Of a stretch of DNA of 20,899 bases, positions 1 to 8,564 are shown piece by piece (within the stretch, counting starts at the first letter, position 1; each line of letters begins with the position of its first letter). A program made the translations under genes and the position numbers. Origin of the DNA: Wuchereria bancrofti (Eukaryota > Nematoda > Chromadorea > Rhabditida > Onchocercidae). Location of the stretch: contig SSBO01000016.1 in assembly GCA_005281725.1 (NCBI GenBank), positions 1-20,899 on the forward strand, in the 5' to 3' direction. The notes below the pieces were generated by a model. It saw nothing but the letters and a program-made list of their open reading frames with translations, was not told the DNA's origin and made no database searches.

Positions 1-381
1 ATCCATTCATTCCATTCATCCATTCATTCCATTCATCCATTCATTCCATTCATCCATTCATTCCATTCATCCATTCATTCCATTCATCCATTCATTCCAT
101 TCATCCATTCATTCCATTCATCCATTCATTCCATTCATCCATTCATTCCATTCATCCATTCATTCCATCCATCCATTCATTCCATTCATCCATTCATTCC
201 ATTCATCCATTCATTCCATCCATCCATTCATTCCATTCATCCATTCATCCATCCATCCATTCATTCCATTCATCCATTCATTCCATTCATCCATTCATTC
301 CATTCATCCATTCATTCCATTCATCCATTCATTCCATTCATCCATTCATCCATTCATTCCATTCATCCATTCATTCCATTC
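1..381. repeat. 17-bp satellite/minisatellite array, truncated by the window edge
   Basis: The array has a basic unit of 17 bp, ATCCATTCATTCCATTC, made of ATCC, ATTC, ATTCC and ATTC words. About 22 units run head to tail from base 1 to 381, then decay into the degenerate sequence around 382-397. Most units are identical. The units starting at 154 and 205 carry the same T-to-C change (ending CATCC), the unit at 239 is a shortened 16-bp variant rich in ATCC, and the unit at 340 is cut to 8 bp. The array clearly extends left of the window. ATTCC-type words are known in animal satellites, but the resemblance is only compositional and no family is assigned. No open frame of interest overlaps it. 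Confidence 0.97.
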
Positions 382-495
382 AACCATTCTTCATCCGACC
401 AGAATTGGAATGTTTTCGGGTTTTGAAAATGTGCTACATATGTGGTATCTATTTTTTAACTAAAAATTAAAAAAAAAACACACAGACAAACATAT

Positions 496-535
496 GGGGG
501 TGTGTGTGTGTGTCTTCTGTGTGTATGTGTGTGTA
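496..535. repeat. Interrupted (GT)n microsatellite
   Basis: A run of five G is followed by (TG)n, a short interruption (TCTTC) and then more GT with one GTAT variant. It lies between the satellite array and the first purine-rich tract. Alternating purine-pyrimidine runs of this type can adopt left-handed DNA, but nothing here shows a function. The flanks at 382-495 and 536-782 hold no recognisable gene. The stretch 541-615 is slightly less AT-rich than average. Confidence 0.9.
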
Positions 536-782
536 CAATAAAAATGGCTAAGCGGGCGGTATTGTCATCAACTTCTTCAATTCGTCATTTGTCCTCCTCC
601 TTCCTACCCTTTATTCTTCTTTGTTGCAAAAGTTATTTCTGAATGTCAACTGATGACTGTATTTGAGCAGAAAAAGGAAACAAAAAGAAAAAAAAAAGGA
701 AAGAAAAGAGAAAGATTTGTATCAAAATGATGTCGTTATGTCAATTATGCAATCAGATGATAATAACAGTAATGACAGGGTG

Positions 783-852
783 AGAGGGAGAGAGAGAGGA
801 AGAGGGAAGAAGGGAGAGAGAGAGGAAGAGGGAAGAAGGGAGAGAGAGAGAG
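783..852. repeat. GA-rich minisatellite with a 26-bp period
   Basis: This is an almost pure purine block on the plus strand. Within it the word AGGAAGAGGGAAGAAGGGAG recurs at 797 and 823, giving a 26-bp higher period on top of GA dinucleotides. A 67-codon open frame across 663-866 encodes only Lys/Arg/Glu/Gly runs. That composition is expected from GA/AAG sequence, so it is not taken as a gene. Confidence 0.9.
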
Positions 853-1490
853 TGGAATTTTTGTGAATGAATATTCGATATTTAATTTTATATTAATATA
901 TAAATATCTAACATTAATATCTTTTCCATTAAGTCAATATCATATTGATATTGTTAATATAGTGATTATTAGAATATTTGTCAGGTTTTTTCTTCTTCCT
1001 TAAATAATAAGAATGGAAAAAGAAATGAAATATGAAAGAATGATTGATTGATGATTTCTGATTAGATAATATTTTTACAAATGAAAATTTAAGTTGATAA
1101 TTGTAAAAGTTAAAAGAATTTTTGCCCACGTCTATTCACCATAATTAAACAAATATATGATCTTATTGAAAAGTAAACAATTTTTTTCAATCTAATTTAA
1201 AATCTGATTTAAACTACAATTTCGCTTGGTGGTCAGATTAATATTTTCTTGTCCTTTTTTTTCTTTTTTAAATTATATTTATTGTAAGCTTAAGCAGACT
1301 TAGCATAAAGAAATTTGATCTTATCTGTTACTTTTCCAATAATAATGATAAGTAATAAAAGAGAAAAGTAATAAAATACAATAAAATGTAATATTAATCT
1401 TTTTCAATCAAATGATGACAGTTTTACAATTTCTATTCTCCTCCAATATTCAGGAAGTACGACAATATTCAAACAGATTAAAATGCAATC
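853..1490. other. AT-rich DNA without recognisable gene
   Basis: The stretch is plain AT-rich sequence with many in-frame stops on both strands and short A/T runs. The only notable open frame (minus, 929-1129) encodes Asn/Phe/Lys/Ser-rich sequence without domain character. I see no tRNA-like cloverleaf, terminal repeat or splice-framed coding segment. Confidence 0.7.
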
Positions 1491-1512
1491 ATTGTGTGTG
1501 TGCTACCTTCCT

Positions 1513-1574
1513 CCGATCGGTTCTTGTCTAACCAGTATCGGATGAATTTAATTCACTCCTTCAATCACGTGATT
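1513..1574. promoter_or_regulatory. Cluster of three palindromes including an E-box (candidate regulatory site)
   Basis: Three dyads fall within 62 bp: CCGATCGG at 1513-1520, TGAATT-T-AATTCA at 1543-1555, and the perfect 12-bp palindrome AATCACGTGATT at 1563-1574. The last contains CACGTG, the core bound by bHLH and bHLH-ZIP dimers. The surrounding stretch (1501-1620) is richer in GC, about 39% by hand count, than the neighbouring DNA. No gene is visible within 1 kb on either side, so any regulatory role is inferred from the motifs alone. Confidence 0.25.
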
Positions 1575-1645
1575 TGTCGTCGTTTTACGCTTCATAGATT
1601 ATTGCTTGCTAATACATTACCATAAATAATAGAAGAGAAAGAGTG

Positions 1646-1850
1646 TAACAACAGTAAATAACAATAACAATGACAATCACAATTGCAACAACAATAATGA
1701 TAACAACAAGAATGATAAGAACAACAGCAATAACGATAGTAACAATAACTCTGATGACAATAAGTAGTAGCTATAATAAAGTAATGGCAATAATAACAAT
1801 GATGAATAATTAATAATAATGATTACTAATTAATAGTAACAATTATAACG
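1646..1850. repeat. Decayed AAC/AAT/GAT trinucleotide repeat tract
   Basis: The plus strand is a run of AAC, AAT, GAT, GAC and AAG triplets with strong A-over-T asymmetry; at 1681-1740 I count 33 A against 10 T. The triplet phase is held through 1646-1765, so one plus frame is open and would read mainly Asn with Asp, Ser and Lys. It has no ATG and ends at a TAG near 1766-1768. A decayed microsatellite explains this better than a protein. Further right the tract grades into AATAAT and TAATTA words. Confidence 0.85.
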
Positions 1851-1872
1851 ATATGGTAAAATGAACAAACTT

Positions 1873-1896
1873 GAGAGAGAGAGAGAGAGAGAGAGA
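1873..1896. repeat. (GA)12 microsatellite
   Basis: Twelve uninterrupted GA dinucleotides lie on the plus strand. A looser purine-rich stretch (GAGGAAAGAAGGAGGACAGAAG) follows at about 1906-1927. Confidence 0.95.
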
Positions 1897-2035
1897 ATTA
1901 ATGAAGAGGAAAGAAGGAGGACAGAAGAAAGAAGATTAAAGTAGTTTGGATGAATGATAGAATGAAGGATGTATGTGTATATTTGTTGAAAATGGAGCGT
2001 AATATTTTGTTAATTTGCATTTCAATAGGGTACGA

Positions 2036-2123
2036 CAGAAAAAAAAAAGAGACAGACAGGAGAAGGGAGAGAGAGAGAAAGAAAGAGAGAGAAGGGAAAA
2101 AAAAATAAAGATCTTTTTTCCCT
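2036..2123. repeat. Purine tract ending in a 10-bp hairpin
   Basis: Positions 2036-2105 are almost entirely A and G, with GACAGACAGG and GAGAGAGA words. The tract ends in an inverted repeat: AGGGAAAAAA at 2093-2102 pairs with TTTTTTCCCT at 2114-2123 across an 11-nt loop. On the minus strand this composition yields an open frame (1898-2164) of Phe/Leu/Ser, which is not a credible protein. Confidence 0.85.
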
Positions 2124-2209
2124 CTTTTTTTTATGGTTCTTAAGCAAAGGGAAAAAAACAACAAACGAAGAGAAGCTTTAAAGGTATAAACATATTTTCA
2201 TAGCATAGC

Positions 2210-2253
2210 TTTTTTTCCTCTTTCATTTCTTTTCTCTTTCTTCTCTTTCTTTT
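2210..2253. repeat. Polypyrimidine tract
   Basis: This is an uninterrupted C/T run apart from one A at 2225, with TTTCTCTTTC words. It lies about 90 bp after the purine-rich hairpin and is roughly complementary in composition to that tract. A short less AT-rich segment (GTCGCGGGAAGG, near 2271-2282) follows. Confidence 0.85.
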
Positions 2254-2259
2254 ACCTTT

Positions 2260-2756
2260 GCTGTTTTCCTTGTCGCGGGAAGGAATCAGGTTTTTCCCTT
2301 TTTTTTTTCTTTTTTTTGCTTCAACTCTTATTCTGTCGTAATCTTTTAAACATTTTTTTTTTAGACGAAATATTTATTAGCTTAATTCATCTGAAAGTTT
2401 TCTTATGAAATTTTCTTTTCTAAATGTAATACAAAATGAACAAATTCATTTCATTTCACAGTTTTCCACAAGCACACACACACCTACGTACAAACACCTA
2501 CGCATATGTATATTACCCAAACAAAGAGACAAATTAATTAATTGAACAAATCAACAATTGATGTTCAAATTCAAAAAGAAAGGAATAATTAAACATAAGA
2601 AACAATAGTAATTTCATCTATAATGTAACAAATATAAATAGTTTCTGTCCACTTTTTTTTAGTAAAATGAATGGCAATTAATTAGATAACGGAATAGTTA
2701 AAATTAGTTAATTAATCAACAGATGATAGACAAATGTATGGTTAGTGAGGATATCA
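2260..2756. other. AT-rich DNA with long T runs, no gene seen
   Basis: It contains several T8-T10 runs, a small CA-rich patch at about 2470-2510 in which CACCTACG occurs twice 14 bp apart, and AATTAATTA words. No coding frame, RNA fold or mobile-element end can be supported. Confidence 0.65.
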
Positions 2757-2769
2757 TTACGGAAATATG

Positions 2770-3090
2770 CACGGTTCCATCAAACTAATAATAGTGTTAT
2801 TCGTAATAAAGAATAACAATACGTTAGTGATAATGGTAATAGTTAATAATAATAATAGCAATGAAAGCGATGCCAGTGGTAATGGCAATATAATAATAAA
2901 AATAATAGTAATAATAATAAAAACAGTAATAATAAATAAATAAATAAACAATAAAAGTAACAATAATAGCAATAATACTAGTAATAAACAATATCATTAA
3001 TACTAGTGACAATAATATTAACATTAACAGAAATACTGATGATAAATAGTAACAATAGTAATAATTAGAGAACTAATAATAAAATGATAA
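2770..3090. repeat. Decayed AAT/AAC/AGT trinucleotide and (AAAT)n tract
   Basis: The sequence is built from AAT, AAC, AGT, GAT and ATA triplets, with a short (AAAT) run near 2931-2948 and the word AATACTAGT twice (around 2975 and 3000). It resembles the tract at 1646-1850 in composition and A-over-T asymmetry. Two overlapping minus-strand open frames here (2757-2972 and 2824-3024) encode only Ile/Leu/Tyr/Phe runs and are repeat artefacts. Confidence 0.8.
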
Positions 3091-3094
3091 TATA

Positions 3095-4122
3095 CTAATG
3101 ATGTTGAGCAAACTCAATGATTGAAATTAATGACTGATTAAATGATATTAGGGTAGAAGGGTATAGTTTTCGTATAAGTTGGACATACATTGAGAGATAG
3201 GTAATTGAACCATTATCGCTATTAACCATTGTTAGATGACAGAAAAGGCGGATGAACAATGAAAATGAATAAGGAAAAGGTGAAATAAGTGAAAAAGAAA
3301 AAGGGAAAGGTAAAATGGTTCGTAAAAAGAAGATTGTGGTATATTTGAAGTGAGGGTAATTAAAAAAGGCATACATATTCAAATGACAATATGACTATTT
3401 TAGCTGAACGAATAACAATGAATTGAATAAATGAATATGATTTCAATATAATGAATGAATGTTAATGAGAATAGTGATAATTAAAAATGATAATATGTTA
3501 ATAAAGTTCAAACAACGGGTTGGTTGGAATGAATAGATTGAATAAAGAAAACAGCCAATTGAAAGATATAAAAAGAACAAGAAGTATATAATTTTCATTT
3601 AAGTTGGATGAAATAAATATACATAGATTGAAAATAAACTGAAAATTTTAGAATTTAATTGATTAATTTTTAAACCATATGAATACAAACTTTTTAAATA
3701 AACTTTTAAAACTATATGAATAAAAAAATTACCGTATCTTAAGCTATCGTACTTTTCTCTTCCAAACATCAGTGATTATTAAGCAAACTTAAGCTAAGTT
3801 AAGTTAAAATTGCTCCAATTATTTTACTTGATTAACATTTTTCTTTCGGTTTTTTTTGTGTTATCAAAATTAATCAGCATAATCATTAATTTATTTAAAA
3901 TGTAACTGACATTAAATAATTCATTAGTTACTGACAATTTTGCTTCGATTAATCATAAAAGATAGCAATGATAAAGAGAGAAAAGAAAATGAAGGAAAAA
4001 TTAGTAAAATTTTTGCAAAGATAATAAGGAAATAGTACCAATGTGAACTTTTTACTAAGTAAACATGATGTTAAGGATGCAAATAAAAGTAAAGAAATGA
4101 AGTTGAATAAATAATAATTGAT
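3095..4122. other. A-rich intergenic-type DNA, no gene supported
   Basis: The plus strand is markedly A- and G-rich, with GAATGA/AATGAAT words, which opens long minus-strand frames (3095-3382, 95 codons; 3949-4230, 93 codons). Their translations are Phe/Ser/Leu/Ile-rich with no catalytic motif, signal or domain. The 95-codon frame is the longest in the window and has an ATG, but its composition simply mirrors AAG/GAA/AAA on the other strand. I call it spurious with moderate confidence. Confidence 0.6.
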
Positions 4123-4197
4123 GAGAGAAAGGGGCAGGAAGAAAAAGAGAGAGGGAAAGACAGACAGATGGACAGAAAGAAATGAGGAAAAGATGGA
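4123..4197. repeat. Purine tract (GA/GACA-rich)
   Basis: A purine block with GAGAGAGGG and a short GACAGACAGATGGACAG segment lies at about 4159-4175. It is the same type of sequence as the tract at 2036-2105, including the GACAGACAG word. Confidence 0.85.
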
Positions 4198-4365
4198 ACA
4201 TTTGAAATTATAAGAATGAAATAAATTCATAAGTGATGAAACCGGCTTTTATATTAAATTGAAAGAAAAGAAAAAGAGAAAGAAATGAAAAAAAAAGTGT
4301 GAACAAGAGAAGAGTATAGCAACAGGTTACCATTCAACCTTTAAAAATTTCCTCTTTGTCATCAA

Positions 4366-4433
4366 TTTCCCTCTTCCTCTCCTTCTCCTGTCCCTCTCTC
4401 TCCCTCTTCCTCTTTCTCTTTCCACAATTCTTA
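4366..4433. repeat. 68-bp polypyrimidine tract
   Basis: All bases are C or T except a single G at 4390. The tract lies about 170 bp after the purine tract at 4123-4197, mirroring the purine-then-pyrimidine order seen at 2036-2253. Confidence 0.9.
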
Positions 4434-5259
4434 AAAAAAAAATTTTTTCCTTTGTTCGTTATAAAAATTCAATGAGATATTTTTTACCAAAAAAATTTCA
4501 TACAATTGTCAAATAAGAATATAGTAATGCCTTTCTTTTCAATTATTGTACTTTTTGAAGGTACAAATAAAAAAAAGAATGAAAAAAGAAAAAAACCGAT
4601 CAAATTTAACCAAAAACAAACAATCAGAAAAAATAGGCGAATATAAAAAACGAAGTACCATTTTTGTTGGTTGGTTTATCTTTTTTTTCTTTTTTTTATT
4701 AGTACCATTTTGATGAAATGCTACATTGTAAATTGGAAAAGAGATAGAGAGAATAGATTAAAAGTAAAGGGAGGAAAAAAGAAAGGAAAAGAGAAATATC
4801 TGAAAAAAGAAACCACTTGTCAACGATTCTTGTTGACAAATAATATATACTGAATACTTGAAAATGTAAAATGGGTTAGAATCCAATAAAATGATGATGA
4901 AATTTTCAATTCATCAAATTTTACATATTATGGGAAAGTTCTCTTTTGATATATTTATTTCATTTTTGCCAGAAATAAATTTTAAATGTTACAGTTGCAA
5001 AAGAAAGAAAGAAAAAATGAACAAATTAATTGATTAAAAGATTAAAATTTATCTGAGAAATATCCATAATTCATTTCTCTATATTAATTACTTCTTAATA
5101 TTATCATCAGTATTTTAAAAAATTTAGCAATCATTTCCATAAAAGAATTACTGATATGAAATCAATGATATATTTAATAGTCTATATATATATTTGAGAA
5201 ACATGCAATTAATGCAATCTTGCCTATACAGTGAGTAAAACAGTATCTGTTTAAATAAT
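4434..5259. other. AT-rich DNA, no gene supported
   Basis: Long A and T runs flank 4434-4450 and 4568-4600. A 60-codon plus frame at 4671-4853 starts in a T run, switches to Lys/Glu/Arg and shows no domain. The remainder has dense stops in all frames. Confidence 0.6.
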
Positions 5260-5730
5260 CATTCGGACAGTTATCCGGAATCGGAATTGAAATCCATCTT
5301 TCTTCCATCCACCCCGATCAACAATATATATAAATGATTAAAGGCTACGAAAAAGTATGACTGGATGACATGAAATGAGCAGTAAATGAGGTAGAATTGT
5401 TTAGGTGACACGCCCAGAAGAGGGAGGAGGAATGGGATTAATTCACCCGTCCCTCCTTCTAGAGCCATCCGGTAAAATGGATCACCGCCACCTTCTGCTC
5501 CACCTCATCTTCCGGCTAACAGCAGTAAAACGGATGAAAGAAAGGCGTGTAAGATAAGCATAGCTAGAATGTGATGTGATGGGATGGGGTGGGGTCTACC
5601 ATAAATTCACCAGCGACATGTCTACTTATCATATATTGCCACACCCAATCATCACACACCCCTAACCTATGACCGTATTCGACGTTTACCACGAAATTAT
5701 AATAAACGGGGAAAAGTGGGGGAAGGGGTA
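5260..5730. other. GC-rich island; candidate exon, promoter or foreign fragment
   Basis: Hand counts give about 208 G+C in 5281-5760 (43%) and 65 in 120 (54%) at 5401-5520, against about 20% nearby. CpG is plentiful, about 16 sites. Three short frames overlap. On the plus strand, an open frame runs from 5405, just after a TTTAG acceptor-like end, to a GTAAGA donor-like sequence at 5549; with the ATG at 5432 it reads to a TAA at 5555-5557 (41 codons, beginning MGLIHPSLLLEPSGK). On the minus strand, a pyrimidine-rich stretch ending CTGTTAG at 5516 precedes a frame PEDEVEQKVAVIHFTGWL with a TAG at 5459-5461. Another minus frame, 5468 to 5271, reads MALEGGTGELIPFLLPLLGV and then becomes hydrophobic and AT-driven. 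I recognise none of these. Two G-rich patches (5579-5595 and 5708-5729) each have three runs of three or more G. An exon, a CpG-island-like promoter or a horizontally acquired piece all remain possible. Confidence 0.55.
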
Positions 5731-5759
5731 AAAAGATAAGAATGTTAGATGTGGGTAAA

Positions 5760-7020
5760 TGAGAATAACAGGAAGAGAATTCTTAATATTACTTCTTGTT
5801 ACAGATCAATTTGTTAATGTATGTATCAAATTAATAGCCATAGATTACTCCTACCAATACTTAACTTTCCATTATTAAATCAAGAAAAGGAAAAAAAAAG
5901 AAAAATTCATTTGTTTGAAGATGGTAATATCTTTTCATAATTTTTAGTTGAATTTAATTGTTTTGACATTATTGACATGAAGATTTAACGAATCCACGTA
6001 ATCAATCACTGTATGAATTCGTTGTCTGATAAAATCAATTAACACTTCTAATGCATCTATTTTTTTAATGATTGAAAGTTTTTGAAGTAATTTTTTTAAT
6101 TTTGATTAACTGGAAATATATTCTTTAAAAATTTTTTCATTTACCTTTCCAAATTTTCACATAATATTTTACAATTAGTTGAAAGAATTCATCAAAATTC
6201 AATTTTAGTCATATTTCACTCATATTATCTCAACTCGAATACAAGAAATTGGAAAATTTTTTCATAAATCAGAATATATCGAAAAATCTTAAAAGCTAAA
6301 ATATGCAATTTACAAACGTTTTCGAATGAATTCTTATCACTTCATTGAGATGATGATTTAGCAGATCTCTAACATTTTCAATTCAAAACACAATGAAGTA
6401 TTTTAATGATATTTATCAAAAATTTGTTAATCCACTTAACCATATAAATTAATTACTTCTATCAACGTGAAATAAGAAGTGATTGCGATTCAAACAAAGT
6501 GAATATGAGTAACTGGTAAGTGATCATAAGTAATATATATTAGAAACTTTAAGAAAACAAGAAAAAACAAAGATATCAAAGAAAAGAAAGATATTAAGAT
6601 GTGATGTTTTCAATAATGGATAAGATTTATAATGTCAGGAAACTAATTTATTGTAATGTTTGCAGTATTTTAAATTTCAAATATTGTAACCAACTAGCTT
6701 ATTTCTACGCCTACATAATTTTTCTTTATATTTAAAATCTAAAATTAAAAATTAAAGTTATAACAGATATGAGATATTATGAATAATATAAATAGTACAT
6801 TGTACATATCTATATTGATGATAAACTATTAAACTACTCAATAGAAATTTAAATTTTATGTATGAAGAAAAGCTAATCGAAATATGATTTAATAATCACA
6901 AAATAGATTGAATTGAATAGAATGAAATGACTGAATGAATGAGGGAATGAATAACTAAATGAATGACTTGAAGAGAGAAAAATAATTGTAGGAAATAAAT
7001 AGTTGTAGTAGTAGTATTTG
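5760..7020. other. AT-rich DNA, no gene seen
   Basis: Homogeneous AT-rich sequence with frequent stops on both strands. The minus frame at 6873-7079 owes its His/Thr codons to the neighbouring (GT)n microsatellite and its Phe/Ser to GAATGA repeats. No RNA gene or transposon end was recognised. Confidence 0.65.
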
Positions 7021-7024
7021 GAGT

Positions 7025-7062
<38 letters not shown>
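7025..7062. repeat. (TG)n microsatellite grading into (TATGTG)n
   Basis: About eleven TG units are followed by GTATGTGTATGTGTATG. It gives a Cys/Val or Met/Cys-rich artefactual start to a plus frame at 7018-7278, whose remainder has no recognisable domain. Confidence 0.95.
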
Positions 7063-7079
7063 GTGGTGTATGGTTGCAT

Positions 7080-8520
7080 TTGGAATAAAATGAAGGAGGA
7101 AGAAAGGAAGAGAGGAAGTGTAAATTTGCATCACAAGAGGCGGAATTGGTTGTCTTTTGGGGCTTATTTGAAGTCGATTGAAATGAAGTACAAAATCAAA
7201 TCGAATAAGTTAAGTAAGAGAGAGACTCATTTCCATCTTTTGTTATCAACTCTTTCCATTGCACTTCTTTTTAGCTAAAATAATTATGGAAATTTTCTTT
7301 TTTTTTTCTTGTCAAAATTTGTGTAAAAAAAACTTCCAAATTTCATTGTTGCATATGCATATGTTCAAACCTTTTTTTTTATTTCTTCAAGGAAGAATGA
7401 AAATTTCTTATTTTTTCCTTTAGTTCTGTTATTTTTTCCTTTAATTTCAACAGAGAAATTTTTCTTTTTTCATTTTTCAATAAGTTAAATTATTATTGAA
7501 ATTGTGGTTGAATTTTTATGAGCAGGAAGAATTTTAATTTGAAAACAAAATTTCGTAAATTTTTCTTAAATTTTATATACAGAAAGAAATTAGCAGTAAG
7601 TGAATTAGCTTAACGATAAGATAAACGATGCATGAAATTTACCGTACGTAAATGAACTAAAATAAGAAATGCAGTGATTTCAGTTGCTTTTTTTTCACAT
7701 GATTAAAATATGAGAACAATATAATTGATTTTAAATAAAAAATTCTGAATATTATAAATGATTTTTATACTTATATGCAAAAAGTAAATATGAGCTTCTA
7801 AGATTTTAAAATAAACCATTATAAAGTATAAATTTACATACTCTAATGGAATGCATATCACAGGAAAGCAGAATGTTGGGCAAACTTGAAAAGTTTAGTA
7901 TAATAAAACTTCATTCCAGTTATTTCCTTATTATCTAATCTTACCTATTTTGATGAAAAAAGAAATCAAGGATATATCTATTGTTATGATTTTTTGAATA
8001 AATTTCAATTTTTATCTTTTTTAATTTTTTTTCGGAAGCATAAAACTTAATCGAAATAATAATGTGAAATTTATTTGAAATTATAAAAATTAAAATATAA
8101 TGCAATTAAAAAACAACGCAGATACTAGTATAAATGGAAAATATGTACTATGTTGGTGGTAATAATTTCAAATAATTTAATCTATTAAATTTGTTGCTAT
8201 TTCAAAAGTATATTTTACCAATAAAAAAAGAGGAGAAAAGCTTTTGAAAAATCAAAAACTATGCAAATAATTTAAATATTAATATTTCATACGATGGAAT
8301 TTCTTTTTTTTTTACTTAATTGTTAAATAAACATTTATGATTATTTGCATAATGGCATATTATCATTTATATCATTAAGAAAACATGTGATATAATTATT
8401 TGATTTAGCTTTTAATTCATTTCTTATTTAATGCATAAACTGTGAAAACAAATGAATTATCACAGTGATAGTAGCAGAAGAAATGATAAGAGAGAAAATG
8501 AAATACACTCAGAATTTTGG
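7080..8520. other. AT-rich DNA, no gene supported
   Basis: The plus open frame ending at 7278 is a microsatellite followed by Lys/Ser-rich sequence and is not supported as a gene. From 7279 onward the sequence is T-run and A-run rich with dense stops. A GCATATGCATATG palindromic word lies near 7352-7364. No other structure was seen. Confidence 0.6.
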
Positions 8521-8527
8521 GATTGAA

Positions 8528-8560
8528 GGGAGAGAGAGAGAGAGGGAAGGAGAGAGAAAG
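8528..8560. repeat. GA-rich microsatellite
   Basis: Short GGGAGAGAGAGAGAGAGGG-type purine tract. The overlapping minus frame (8460-8681) is Leu/Ser-rich because of it and is not treated as coding. Confidence 0.9.
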
Positions 8561-8564
8561 GGAT

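Noticed and set aside
1..381. The direct repeats as a CRISPR array
   Set aside because: There are no unique spacers between repeats. The units abut head to tail, as in a satellite, and the composition is eukaryotic.
663..866. Lys/Arg/Glu/Gly-rich plus-strand frame
   Set aside because: The reading is a translation of AAG- and GA-rich simple sequence. The 26-bp GA minisatellite accounts for its second half.
2505..2530. ATTACCCAA word resembling part of the nematode SL1 spliced leader
   Set aside because: Only about nine bases match, and neither the donor GT nor the downstream snRNA-like sequence expected of an SL RNA gene was seen.
3095..3382. 95-codon minus-strand open frame, the longest in the window
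   Set aside because: Its Phe/Ser/Leu/Ile composition follows directly from the A/G-rich plus strand. It has no domain, no motif and no GC or codon signal distinct from the flanks.
5579..5729. G-quadruplex candidates in the GC island
   Set aside because: Each patch has only three runs of three or more G close together, one short of the usual four-run pattern.
7018..7278. 86-codon plus frame beginning with alternating Cys and Val codons
   Set aside because: The start is the (TG)n microsatellite and the rest is Lys/Ser-rich AT-driven sequence with no recognisable domain.
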